Positions 47,429-59,793 of a stretch of 64,000 nucleotides of DNA are shown one piece after another. The stretch's first letter is position 1. Each line of letters opens with the position of its first letter. The stretch spans positions 62,001-126,000 of the forward strand of contig JAINUW010000697.1 in NCBI GenBank assembly GCA_020205615.1. Direction: 5' to 3'. Origin of the DNA: Panax quinquefolius. Taxonomy: Eukaryota > Streptophyta > Magnoliopsida > Apiales > Araliaceae. The notes below the pieces were generated by a model, which made no database searches, was not told the DNA's origin, and was given only the letters and a program-made list of their open reading frames with translations. The position numbers and the translations under genes are program-made.

Positions 47429-50207
47429 TGTAAGACCCCAAATTTTTAATAAATGAAATTTATTTTCCTCTATTTATTATTTTGAAATAGTAAGGGTTGA
47501 TTTGATTAATGTGGATAGTTATGGGTAAAATATGCAAATATTTCGAATAAGCAAGTGGTTATAAAATATTCATTATCGTCGGGGAATATTCGTTTGGTCG
47601 TGGAATATTCAAATTGTCTTGGGAATATTAAATACTGACAGTATGATCTTTTGTGGGCCCCATAACGGAAAGCGATTGGATGAAGAAAATGACAAATATA
47701 AGTTGTTTATAAATAACTGGCGTAGTTATTACTGTTATTAATCTTGTTGGAATACCCGGTGGTTAAAATACACTATTACGCGTTGTTGAGCAAGAGTATT
47801 ACGCAGTATTGCACCAATTATTGATTCTTACGTAAGAAGGCACTACTCAATAATTGTTACGATAAGAATTATCGCTCAAAGATTTTATTTTATTGATTCA
47901 ATAATTGTTGCGTTGATATTTTATATTGTTGTTGTTTCAATAATTGTCATTACACAGTATTTTTTATTATCAAAGCAATAATTCATATTATCTGAATAAT
48001 ATTATTAGATAACATTATTGGCAATGTCTAGAAAGTTCTATCTAAAGAGAGGTTTGGTCACCTAATTGCCATGGCCAAGAAGAAGAAATTCTTATTGGAA
48101 AGCTCCCTCTTTCTGAGACCTGCTGGTTGTCAATATTGTGATTACGTAATATTATTTGTGAATAATTAATTATTGATTCATATGATGAGGAAAATATTGA
48201 TTTTATGTGGATATAGATGGAAAAATTTTAAAATGACAATTGTTGAAAATTAATATTTTATCTTTTACGATAAAATAATTTATTTAAATATATTATTTTA
48301 ATAATATATTAACAGTGATATTTTTATAATGAATGTGGGATATATGAGTATATGAGGAGGAAGAGTATTTTTGTGGCATTAAATGATTAACACATGTTTT
48401 GTGTGTCGGTGGACCCCATTTATTGACTAAAATTTGATTATAGCCTGTAAAATCGCTCGTTTGTGGATTTCGGTCAATTTCTATTTGGAATTTAGAAAAT
48501 CTTTCTTCTGCAAAGTTGTAGAGAATTGAATTTCCTATAAAAACTTGCGAGATTCGAATTTTCTGATAAAAGAGCTATTTATTATGAATTATTGAAGTTT
48601 CGGAGTTCCAAAATAATTGATTTTTGGGAGTTTTAATTAATTATTTTGAGAAAAACGTTTTTGGTGAGTTTGTGAACCTCATTTAACATGTGCTATGGCT
48701 GAAATCAGATTTCAAAGGTGGGCTAAGGAATTTTGTTTATAAATAATATTATTATATTCAATTTTTCGCTTTGGTGTTCTAAAGATTTTCCTATAAATAG
48801 GGAGCTTAGGTTAGAATTGAAAATCACACCAAAAGCTGAAGTTTTCTCTCTCTATATTATCGAGCGTATTCTTGTGGGTATACTTTGAGTGTTGATATAC
48901 GGTGCAAGTTCAAGTCATAGCTTTATATCAGGTGTTTCAACTAAATCTTGTCTTTTCGAGGTAAGAGGATGTTATTTTATTCGAAAATGATATTATTTCT
49001 TCAATATCATTATCTTAGAAATATTGGTTGGAAATTTTATCAAATTTGGAACTTTTTCATATGTCGGGGTTACTATTCACGAGTTACTATTCATGAGTTA
49101 CTATTCATGAGTTACTATTCACGATTCTTATTCACGAGTACTATTCATGAAGCGTGAAGATGTTTTTTTGTTGAATTTCTATCTTTTGGTGTGGAGTTAC
49201 TATTCACGTGATACTCAAGACTATTCACGATATCTGAGACTATTCACAGCGGCAAGACTATTCAATAGAAAAATGAAAATTTTTCTTTTCGTCTAAAATA
49301 TCTATTCTGGATACTAGCTTTGATTGTATCCATGTTTTGATCATTCTTGAATTTTACACCACTATGATTATTTTGAGGTATTGTTGGACATGGATAAAAC
49401 AAAGTACGAATCCTTAATCCTTAATCCTTGTCATTTTGTTTCACTGGATTCGTTTCTTTAAAAATATTTTTCATCATCCTCAGTCTTAAATGATGATATT
49501 ACTGAATATCTTTGGCCCGTAGTGCAAAGATGAACAGGTGTTGAGATGAACATGACCGACTGATTAATATCTTTGGCCCGTAGTGCAAAAGATGAGCAGT
49601 GTTTAGATGAAACATGACTAATTGGTGAATATCTTTGGCTCAGTAGTAAAAAGATGAATATTTGATTTGAGATGAATATTGATTGATGTTACTGAGAGAT
49701 AAAATATTGATGATGGATCGTTAAATTCATAGATTATAGTAGATTTCATTCTCACGTAACTCTTCTATGAATTATATTTTCATTGCGAATATTGATCCGA
49801 AACTTGTTGTCTATTGTATTCTATCATATTTTTTCCTGTTGAAGACTAACGATAATTTGTTGTACATTATCTTAGTTATAACATTCTTTCTTGGGCTAGT
49901 TGAGCTCACCCTTTTCCTTGTTGTTCCATTTTTCTTCTCGAGGAAGCAAGATTATAGCGAGAACTAGTGGGGTATGGAATGAAGGTTCTAGAGAGTTGTT
50001 TAGTAGTCCTCACCATTTTGTAAAATAATGTATCAATAATTATGATGGGGATTTATTTGCGTGTGGATATTGTCTAGATGGCAATATCTCGTATTTAAAC
50101 TCACAGTTTATATGTTGTAATAATAAAGTTGTAGTTATTTACATACCATGTATTTGGCGACTCGAGAATGGGTTGGATGGAATGGACCTATTTTGGGGGG
50201 CGTCGCG
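47429..50207 (+). repeat. El2 5' LTR, beta subtype
   Basis: TGTAAGACCCC start; degraded end GCGTCGCG. Four CAATWATTG sites at 47815, 47848, 47899 and 47938, and CTTACGTAAG near 47828. TATA core 48791-48800. TACTATTCACGAGT units at about 49070-49150. Three AATATCTTTGG units at about 49505-49660. Confidence 0.9.
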
Positions 50208-50209
50208 GT

Positions 50210-50220
50210 TGGTATCGAGC
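50210..50220 (+). other. Primer binding site of El2, imperfect
   Basis: TGGTATCGAGC, same one-base loss relative to the initiator Met tRNA complement. Confidence 0.75.
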
Positions 50221-50391
50221 TTAGGGATATGATCTTTGGCGGAGATCGGGAATAGAACTAGGAGGGAGAGCGAGTAAATCCTTCGCTAGTGTGTCCTACC
50301 TAAGCTTATTTGTTAGTTGGTCAATATATAGGGATATTATGTGATATATTGATTTCCTTAATTAACCCTTGTTTTATGACGATATTTGAGA

Positions 50392-51615
50392 ATGTCGAAT
50401 CGAGAATATTAATGATTGGAGTAAATGAGACCGTGGAGATGCTGTATTTACCAACGAGGAGAACATGCAACAGTCGACAATGTACCTCCTATGAACAACA
50501 CCACCGAAAGCGGATGATGAACGAGGGATGTTTAGAAGCTTTTGCAGTTCATGCAAAATCGCACGAGGAGACTCGTGTTCAAAATCTGAGGAGGAAATGA
50601 TAGCAATTCACGGTGGTCACTGCCCAAGCAGTTCAAAGAGTTGGGACCACGAATTGCACTGGGGAAAGCCGGATCCGATTAAAGGCGGAGGCGTGGGTCA
50701 AACAAATTACCAAGATATTCGATGTCTTGGGATGCACGGAGAGAACGAAAGTTCCATTCGCTACTTTTATGTTCAGAACGAGGCAGATTCTTGGTGGGAA
50801 TCGTGAAGCGTACCCATCCAATTTTTCGGTATGTCATGGGAGACATTTCAGAAATAGTTCAATGACAAGTATTTCCCGAAAGTATTCTGGTATATGAAGG
50901 AAGTGGAGTTTATTAGACCGAGCAGAATAACATGGACGATGTCCCAAAGACGAAAGTAAGTTCGCGGAGTTATCCGTGTTTGCACCTCATTTGGTGGAGA
51001 ATGAGGAATGTATGACGCGGATGTTTCTGAGAGGTTTGAAACCCGACATACGTCAGTATCTCATTTCTCATAAATTTTCTGTCTATTCAGATGTTATCAA
51101 TAGGGCTCAGTTGTTAGAGCGAGATAACGAGTACGTTCAACCGAGGGACCATAACCAGGATCATACCGAAGATAGTAGTCATCAAAATAACGATAACCAG
51201 CGGAGAAAGAAGAATACGGACAAAGGCGGTAACCACTCTAGTGGTAATCGTGGCCATAAAAATAGAAGAAGCTAGTCGGGAGGAGATTTCAAAAAGAGGA
51301 GATTCAACAACGACCATGTGAAGATGTCGGCGCCAAGAGTAACCGGTTCCAAGGAGGAGAAAAGACCCATTGGGTCGATATGTTACAAAATGCGAAAAGA
51401 GGGACATCCCAAAGCGCCCACAACAGTTTAAGGTATGCTATAATTGTGGAAAAGAAGGACATATCGCCGAGATTATGCGATATCGAAACCAGATCCAAGT
51501 GGGAATGGTGACTCAAAACGAAGTCCCAGAAAAGTCAAAGTCAACGATTCCTGGAAGAGCGTTTGTCGTGACCGGTCAAAATGCGAGGAACCCGAACGAA
51601 GTTAGCACGGGTTAG
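50392..51615 (+). pseudogene. gag: gag of El2 (capsid plus zinc knuckle), frameshifted
   Basis: ATG at 50392-50394. Pieces in order: N-terminus (NETVEMLY), VKQITKIFDVLGCTE (about 50695-50740), KVPFATFMFRT (about 50750-50780), a KYS/KYFP-type stretch near 50870, FAPHLVENEE (about 50979-51010), GLKPDIRQYLISHKF (about 51030-51080), RAQLLERDNEY, a hydrophilic linker to about 51270, and the knuckle [11 protein letters not shown] at 51436-51470. At least five frame changes. Closes with a UAG at 51613-51615, after which protease follows in the same frame. Confidence 0.78.
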
Positions 51616-51905
51616 TTAATTATAAATTCTTGCGAAGTTTATACCTTACTAGATACCGGTTCTACCCATTCTTTTATCTCTCTTGCTTGCGCTCAACGTT
51701 TGAACTTGACTATGGAGAAATTAGACTTTGACCTATTTATGGAGACTCCGTTAGGAGAAACTTTCATTACATCCGTTGTTTAGAAATCTTGTTTGATCCA
51801 AGTTGGCACCATCACATTACCTGTTGACCTTATTTATTTAAAGATACTTGCTTTTGATGTGATTTTAGGGATTGATTGGTTAACTACTCATCATGCCAAA
51901 TTGAT
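51616..51905 (+). pseudogene. Aspartic protease of El2
   Basis: Active-site D-T-G-S at 51652-51663, followed by THSFISLACAQRLNL. The flap-end motif ILGIDWL is near 51870-51890. An in-frame stop at about 51781 splits it, then the frame reopens from 51793. Family role: cleavage of gag-pol during particle maturation. This is the best preserved protease in the window. Confidence 0.72.
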
Positions 51906-52099
51906 TGCTTTTGTAAGGTTGTTAGTTTTCATATTCCTAAGCAACCTGTTATTCGAATTCAAGCAATCAAACCATTGTAGTCAAACATTTTCATATCAAG
52001 CCATGAAGTCATTCGTTTATTATGGATGTCAAGTTTTCTTAGTCCATGTTATGGATTTGAATAAAGACACGTCAGATTTGAATAATATTCTTGTTGTTA

Positions 52100-52580
52100 T
52101 TGTTTTTTCCTGACGTATTTCCTGAAGAATTTCTTGGTTTACTCCCAAAGCCTGATATTAAATTTTGTATCGAATTTGAACCCGGTACAAAACTCATTTC
52201 TAAAATCTCATATCGAATGGCTCCTATTGAACTTCAGGAGTTAAAAATTCAACTATAGAATTTGGTACCTGAGCCTTTATCTGGTGACTTCCTTTGTGGA
52301 ATGCAATGCGAAGCGAACTCTCCGTAGGGGACACCATATTCGTATGCGATAGTAAATTGATAGGTGTCATTGTAACGTCTATCCAAGGTTGGGATATGAG
52401 TCACGATTGAGAACAACCTAAGTCAGAATCGAAATACGTAGCTTTCTAGGATTAGTTGGTTATTATCGGAGATTCGTTGAAGGATATTCTCGAATCGCTA
52501 TTCCATTATCGCAGCTGACTCGTAGAGATACAAAATTCGAATGGAGCAAGGAATGTGGGAAGAGCTTTGAAGAACTCTAG
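52100..52580 (+). pseudogene. RT remnant of El2, palm deleted
   Basis: N-terminal piece with SYRMAPIELQELKIQL at about 52208-52256. The C-terminal piece FLGLVGYYRRFVEGY begins at about 52443 and runs to KSFEEL at about 52576. Fewer than 200 bases separate them, so fingers and palm, including the catalytic Asp pair, are missing. El2 then jumps straight from KSFEEL to the integrase linker (GGTACCCACG at about 52580), a longer deletion than in El1. Confidence 0.8.
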
Positions 52581-52639
52581 GTACCCACGTGATGATATAC
52601 GAGTATAATCGACTTTAATCGATAAAGTTAAAGCTGTTC

Positions 52640-52865
52640 AAGCTACACACCGGAGCTGATGAATTTGAAGAAGGAGGTGCAAGAAGTTGTTATTTCAAAA
52701 GCGAGAATCGGTGAGGTGAGGAAAGCTCAAACCTTCGATTTATTAATCCTTTTGAAATTCTCGATCGAATAGGAGGCCGTGGCCTATAGACTCGCTTTTA
52801 CCGCCAAGTATGACGCGTGTTAATAACATTTTTCACGTATCGATGTTACGTAAATATGTGGACTG
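52640..52865 (+). pseudogene. Integrase remnant of El2, core deleted
   Basis: The N-terminal linker (a KKEVQEVVISKARI-type stretch) fuses to the end of integrase (GPY/F-related ILLKFSIE-type and YRLAF-PPSM-type stretches, then NNIFHVS). The HHCC finger and DDE core are absent. The left minus-strand array has the same joint, so the deletion predates both insertions. Confidence 0.75.
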
Positions 52866-53126
52866 ACGAACTACGCTATTGAGTTAGAAACCGGACGAGA
52901 TAGTCGAAGACTTAACGATGAGGAGGTACCTGTCAAGATCTTGTAGAGGAAAGAACATGTCCTATGTACCGAGGTTATACCACAAGTTAAAGTTTTGTGG
53001 AGAAACCATGCTATTGAGGAAATGACCTGGGAGTTGGAAACAGAAATGAAAGCGAGGTATTCTCATCTTTTGAAACACAGTGTACGTAGTCAATTTCGAG
53101 GACGAAATTTCATAAGGAGGGGAGGT
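52866..53126 (+). pseudogene. Chromodomain-like tail and polypurine tract of El2
   Basis: Contains LTMRRYLSRSC/RKEHVL-type pieces in shifted frames, KVLWRNHAIEEMTWELE-type sequence near 52985-53040, and FRGRNFIRR near 53093-53118, then AAGGAGGGGAGGT before the LTR. Confidence 0.65.
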
Positions 53127-55843
53127 TGTAAGACCCCAAATTATTAATAAATGAAATTTATTTTCCTCTATTTATTATTTTGAAATAGTAAGGGTTGATT
53201 TGATTAATGTGGATAGTTATGGGTAAAATATGCAAATATTTGAATAAGCAAGTGGTTATAAAATATTCATTATCGTCGGGAATATTTGTTTGGTCGTGGA
53301 ATATTAAATCGCTTGGGAATATTAAATGACGACGGCCTTGATCTTTTGTGGGCCCCATAACGGAAAGTGATTGGATGAAGAAAGCGACAAATATAAGTTG
53401 TTTATAAATAGCAGCAGTAGTTGTTACCATTATATATTGTTGGAATACCCGGTGGTTAAAACACACTATTACGCGTTGTTGAGCAGTAGCATTGCAGTAT
53501 TGCACCAATTATTGATTCTTACGTAAGAAAGACACTACTCAATAATTATTACGGTAATTAATTATTCAATATTTTATTTTATTGATTCAATAATTGTTGC
53601 GTTGATATTTTATATTGTTGTTGTTCAATAATTGTCATTACACAATATTTTTTATTATCGAAGCAATAATTCAAATTATCGAATAATATTATTAGATAAC
53701 ATTATTGGCAATGTCTAGAAAGTTCTCATCTAAGGAGAGGTTTGGTCACCTAATTGCGGCCAAGAAGAAGAAATTCTTATTGGAAGCCCCTCTTTCCAGG
53801 AACCGCCGGTTGTCAATATTGTGATTTCGTAATATTATTTGTGAATAATTAATTATTGATTCATATGATGAGGAAAATATTGATTTTATGTGGATATAGA
53901 TGGAGAAAATTTTAAAATGACAATTGTTGAAAATTAATATTTTATCTTTTCTCGATAAAATAATTCATTTAAATATATTATTTTAATAATATATTAACGG
54001 TGATATTTTTATAATGAATGTGGGATATATGAGTATATGAGGAGGAAGAGTATATTTTGTGGCATTAAATGATTAACACATGTTTTGTGTGTCATGGACC
54101 CCATTTATCGATTGAAATTTGATTATAGCTTGTAAAATCGTCTGGTTTATGGATTTTGGTCATTTACATTTAGAATTTGGAAATACTTTCTTCTGCAAAG
54201 TTGTAGAGAATTGAATTTCCTATAAAAACTCATGAGATTCGAATTTTCTGATAAAAGGCTATTTATTATGAATTATTGAAGTTTTGAGTTCAAATAATTA
54301 ATTTTGGGAGTTTTAATTAATTATTTTGAGAAAAACGTTTTTGGTGAGTTTGTGAACCTCATTTAACATGTGCTATGGCTGAAATCAGATTTCAAAGGTG
54401 GGCTAAGGAATTTTGTTTATAAATAATATTATTATATTCAATTTTCTGCTTTGGTGTTCTAAGCATTTTCCTATAAATAGGGAGCTTAGGTTAGAATTGA
54501 AAATCACACCAAAAACTGAAGTTTTCTCTCTCTATATTATCGAGCATATTCTTGTGAGTATACTTTGAGTGTTGAGATACGGTGCAAGTTCAAGTCATAG
54601 CCTATATCCGGTGTTTCAACTAGAAGTACTGTCTTTCGAGGTAAGGGATGTTATTTTATTCGAAAATGATATTATTTCTTCAATATCATTATACCGAAAT
54701 ATTGGTTGGAAATTTTTATCAAATTTGGAACTTTTTCATGTCGGGGTTACTATTCACGAGTTACTATTCATGAGTTACTATTCATGAGTTACTATTCACG
54801 AGTTACTATTCACGAGTACTATTCATGAAGCGTGAAGATGTTTTTTGTTGAATTTCTATCTTTTGGTGTCGGAGTTACTATTCACGATACTCAAGACTAT
54901 TCATAGAAAAATGAAAATTTTTCTTTTCGTCTAAAATATCTATTCTGGATACTAGCTTTGATTGTATCCATGTTTTGATCATTCTTGAATTTTACACCAC
55001 TATGATTATTTTGAGGTATTGTTGGACATGGATAAAACAAAGTACGAATCCTTAATCCTTAATCCTTGTCATTTTGTTTCACTGGATTCGTTTCTTTTAA
55101 AATATTTTTCATCATCCTCAGTCTTAAATGATGATATTACTAAATATCTTTGACCCGTAGTGCAAAGATGAACAGGTGTTGAGATGAACATGACCGACTG
55201 ATTAATATCTTTGGCCCGTAGTGCAAAGATGAGCAGTGTTTAGATGAACATGACTAATGGTGAATATCTTTGGCAGTAGTGCAAAGATGAATATTTGATT
55301 TGAGATGAATATTGATTGATGTTACTGAGGATAAAATATTGATGATGGACCGTTAAATTCATAGATTATAGTTGATTTCATTCTCTACGTAACTCTTCTA
55401 TGAATTATTATTTCATTTGTGAATATTGATCTCGAAACTTGTCATTCTATTGTATTCTATCATATTTTTCCTGTTGAAGACTAACGATAATTTGTTGTAC
55501 ATTATCTTAGTCATAACATTCTTTCTTGGGCTAGTTGAGCTCACCCTTTTCCTTGTTGTTCCATTTTTCTTCTCGTAGAAGCGAGATTATAGTAGGAACT
55601 AGTCGGGGTATGGAATGAATGTTCTAGAGAGAGTTGTTTAGTAGTCCTCACCATTTTTGTAAAATAATGTATCAATAATTATGATGGGGATTTATTTGCG
55701 TGTGGATATTGTCTAGATGGCAATATCTGTATTTAAACTCACAGTTTATATGTTGTAATAATAAAGTTGTAGTTATTTCTGTACCATGTATTTGGCGACT
55801 CAGAATGGGTTGGATGGAATGGACCTATTTTGGGGGCGTCACA
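53127..55843 (+). repeat. El2 3' LTR, beta subtype
   Basis: TGTAAGACCCC to GGGGGCGTCACA; 2717 bp. TATA core 54471-54480; TACTATTCACGAGT units at about 54746-54826; three AATATCTTTGG units at about 55142-55300. Confidence 0.92.
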
Positions 55844-55848
55844 AAAAT
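55844..55848. repeat. Right target duplication AAAAT of El2
   Basis: AAAAT after the LTR end CA at 55843. Matches AAAAT before 25503, 36435 and 47429. Confidence 0.9.
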
Positions 55849-58800
55849 ACCCCTTAACTTAAAACTTAAGTTAAGAAAATTCTAGAATGCATGATTCACC
55901 AATGTTAGGTATTGACTTGTGGCTTAAACTCTCAGCAAAATCTATCCAAATAGCCACCTAGCATTACTTGTATACATATTATCTAAGATTATAAGAGATT
56001 AGGAGAGAGAAAGTCACCAAAAGTTGTTCATTTTCTCTCCAACTCTCAACAAACCTTTTCTCTCCCCTTAGCCACGAAAAGTTTAAGTGATTCAGTCTCT
56101 AGACCACCCTTAGAACACCAAAATCAGTGGAGAAAGAATAGGATCAAAGATTGGAAACTAAAAGGTATAAACTCTAACCCTACTTTGATCTTGTATGCTT
56201 CAGAAATAATTGTGTTTATGTGTTTAGATTCATGTTAGAAGATGTTTTTAGTTGATCTATGTTGATCCATGATGGATCCATAGCATCAAATGGCTTTAAA
56301 ATGGTGTTTTACAAAAACTGTCCAAGAACACAAATGTCTCCTGACAAACAAATGTCAGTGGCTCCCGATATTTACCTTTTTACTATTTTTGTTGTTTTAA
56401 GCTTTGGGTGTGTAGTCTGACATGAGTACGTTGATCTACAACTGGAATCGTAGCTACTGGATGTCCAGTTGTCGAGTTATTCGTGGTCAAACCCCGTTGA
56501 CCGGGCATGACCAGAGGAATTCTGGGTTACCCAGAAAATGTTTCCAGCGTCTGACACGATTTTTCCAAGCCTATAACTGTCAGGTTTTATGTGATGTGTG
56601 GATGTTGTTGTATACATGTTGTAGCCTGTAGTAGGGACTTTAGATCCATGACCTTAGATATCTTAAAAAATCAAGTGATCGAATCTAGTGGATGGTCAAA
56701 GTAGACCATCCGGTATGAATTCCTGTTTTCTGGAATTTCCAGAAAATGTTAGAGCAAGCATTCTGACAGCCTTTGACCGAGCTGGATCTGGCGATGTTAA
56801 TATTTTTTGATTGATATGTTGTTATTGTTATGTTCTATGACATGTGTACTACAGATTTAAACCATAATAACACTCAATAGTTGACCAGAACACTAAGTTA
56901 AGCGAGTCCCAAAATGGACCCTCGAATTGCTTTGGGTTTTGGGTTACCCAGAAACCCGTAAGTCGTCGTCGACAACGACTTTGGGAGATTCAATCTCCTT
57001 ATGTGTTTGTGGAATAACCTAGATGATGGTTGGGTACTGTAGGGTTACATTTCAACTACATGATCAATGATTAAAATAACCCAGAAACACAATGGATTGA
57101 AACGTATGGCCGGTCAAACAATGATCCTTGAGCACAAAGCTGTCAGTGTTCTTAAGCTCAAGAACACCAACAGTGACGCTTTGTGTCACTAAAGGCCTAT
57201 AGCGACGGTTTTAATTTTTTTGAATTTCTGAATTTCCGGTAATTAATTAAAAATAGAAAATAAATTATAAAAATTATTAAAAATGGTTTTAAAAATTATT
57301 TTAAATTATGAAAAATAATTTTTGACCAATTGAATATTTTTCTTTAATATTTATAATTATTTAAATATTAAAGGTATATAATTTATTTACTTAGTGTATT
57401 AAATAAATTAGAAGAAAATGATTTAATATTATGAAAAATCATTTTAAATAAGAATAAAGTATTTAAAAATATTTTGATTTATAAAAAGTGACTTTTAATA
57501 TTTTTAGAGAATTTTCATTAATAATTTAATATTAATGATATTAGATTTATTTAATTAATAAATTAAATAAATAAGATAAAAATGATTTTAATTATTTAAA
57601 ATTATTTTAAATGAGAATAAAATGTTAGAAAATATTTTGAATTATAAAATATAATTTTTAATATTTTTGGAGAATTCTCATTAATAAATTAATATTAATG
57701 ATATTAGATTATTTATTTATTTAATTAAATAAATGAATTAAAAATGGTTTTATTGATTTAAAATAATTTTAAAATGAGAAAAATATTTTAAAAATATTTT
57801 AAGTTATAATTAATGACTTTTAATATTTTGATAATAATTTCATTAATATTTAAATATTAATGGTGATGGTTTTAAAAATGATTTTAATTATTTTAAAAAT
57901 CATTTAAGTAGAATATTGATGATTTAAAAATATTTTTAGCTTATTAAAAATAACTTTGATATTTTGACAAGTATGTTATTAATATTTTTATATTATTAAA
58001 TATTAATGCTAATAAGATTATTTGATAATTAAATCATTTAAAATGATTTAAGTGTTTGAAAAATTATTATAAATTATAATAATTGTTTATAAATTATTAA
58101 AAGCTTTCGAAAAATATTATAAACGATAATTGACTTGTCTAAAATAATATTAAAGCTTAGAGACCAAATTAAAATTGACAATCAACGTGTTAATTATCGG
58201 ATAGGGTGACCAGAACACCGAGATGAGACCGAAGTCCAACCAGACCGAACTAGTTAGACTTGTTAAGTGTTTATATAGGTTATAAACACTAATGTGCCTA
58301 TGTGGTAATGTGCCTAGGAGAAGTTTGACTGTAAATTACAGTATTGTGTGTTGTGAATTATTGTGCTAATTGTGAGACCGATATTATTGGTTATAGGTCT
58401 TACGAAAGCAGAGAAGTATTTTGTGTAGATGTAATTAGCGGAAGAGGCAAGTTTTCTAACTCAACCTTGAGTTATATTCATTCAATTATTATAATGGTTA
58501 ATTATCGCTAATTATACCATGTCCAGGGAATTTATTGTTGATAATTTGCAGTTAGTGCATGATTAATAATTCAAATTGAATTACTGATTCGAAAAATATA
58601 CATTCGTAGAATAACTTTTGTTGGATATTCATATTCGTAGAAGCTAGTATTGACAGTGTAGATAATTCCTGTTTATTGTCAAATTATGTTGAGAAATGTC
58701 TTAGCTAATTATTTTGGCTAGACGAACATTTGTTAGAACTTGATAAATTTAAAAAGAGAATTCAATTGTTATTGCTAGATCGATGCCAATTATTTTGGCT

Positions 58801-59687
58801 AGATCGATAAGTAAATAGAAATTGAAATCATTAAATTTCGTTGTTAAATCAAATCTTAATTCTGAGACTGAGAATAACAACCTTTTATATAAAGGGAAGA
58901 TTTTAGGTCATATATTCGGCCATTGTGCACTGTTAAGTATTATGCATAATATCGGGTATAATAAAGCTAATCACTTATTATATTTGCAGAGGGGTATGAT
59001 TTAATCTTTATGGTTATCTGATACTCCTGCGTATGTATCAAAGTAAATCTTTGATAGATACCCAAGAAAGTAGAAGTTCTAGATCCAATGGATCGCTCAG
59101 CATAAATCTGGAAAACATTCCACTTTGTAATTGCGTAGAATTGATTCTTGTTTATTTATTTGAATATCGTAGAAACTTTGAAAGCGTTGTACTTTTTTAT
59201 TATCAAATTATTGTGTTGCATAGAAAGGGAGGAGTCTTGTTATTGATTAATGATTTGTTCAGCTATTTCAAAGTTCCCCAAACTTTGGTGTCATTCTATC
59301 AAAATAGATAGTCTATTATTCTGATACTTATACATTCATTGTATATCTTAACTTGTGGGGCAAATTTGTTGCTCACCCTTGCTAAATAAAATTTTTCAGC
59401 TAGGGACGAAGTGGCAGGAGGTGATGTGAAGAACAAAGGCAAAGACATAGTGATTAATTAGTTATGAATAACATTATTATTATGTTGTATTTGTGAACCC
59501 TTTTTGTATAACTAAAGGGTATGTTTGTAATGTTAAGATTAGAGAACCAGGGTTAATGTATTAATTATATCAGTTAATGAAGTGTATGTTCCTATTTATA
59601 AATAAATGGGTAGTTAAATGTTATATATATTGTGGATCGTCAACATCAAATTCGGGGGTCAGGTAACCCGGATTTGGGGGTGTCACA
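55849..59687 (+). repeat. Remaining part of the very long LTR
   Basis: Continues from 47428/25502 and ends GGATTTGGGGGTGTCACA at 59687. No polypurine tract or primer site flanks it, so it behaves as a solo LTR. Near the 3' end, TTGTTGCTCACCCTT (about 59367) parallels the GAGCTCACCC region of Tekay LTRs. 57220-58130 is extremely AT-rich. Short open frames at 56422-56631, 58822-59004 and 59033-59311 match no family I recognise and are probably chance. Confidence 0.6.
57418..58035. repeat. AT-rich tandem units of about 130-165 bp
   Basis: About four diverged units, each with ATGATTTTAAT, AATGAGAATAAA, ACTTTTAATATTTT and CATTAATA-type phrases in the same order, starting at about 57418, 57580, 57740 and 57874. 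Lies inside the very long LTR. Confidence 0.6.
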
Positions 59688-59788
59688 GGGGTGCTTTCCA
59701 ATAAAGATTTCTCCCTATTGACGCGCAATTAGGTGACCAAACCTCTCCTTAACAGAACTTCTAGACATCGTTAATATTGTAAAAAATA
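59688..59788 (-). repeat. Old Tekay-like LTR, left remnant
   Basis: On the minus strand it matches the U3 phrase running from TGTCTAGAAG through AGGAGAGGTTTGGTCACC to CTTTATTGGAAAGC. It continues the scrap at about 24728-24779 across the very long LTR, and runs on at 62251 across the solo LTR. Confidence 0.7.
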
Positions 59789-59793
59789 ATATT
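59789..59793. repeat. Left target duplication ATATT of solo LTR
   Basis: ATATT before the LTR edge (TATGACGCCC); repeated exactly at 62246-62250. Confidence 0.75.

Larger units (their letters stand above)
47429..55843 (+). mobile_element. El2: Tekay-type element, beta type, defective
   Basis: 5' LTR 47429-50207, internal 50208-53126 (2919 bp), 3' LTR 53127-55843. AAAAT flanks both ends (47424-47428, 55844-55848), so this is the original insertion edge on the right of the array. It keeps gag and protease but lacks the RT palm, RNase H and integrase core, and so depended on a helper. Confidence 0.9.

Noticed and set aside
56422..56631. Possible host gene exon in the less repetitive part of the window
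   Set aside because: Short, no domain, no supporting splice pattern, and inside the very long LTR bounded by a target duplication.
59033..59311. 92-codon frame rich in Leu, Ile and Tyr
   Set aside because: No family recognised; AT-rich DNA favours such frames; located in LTR sequence.
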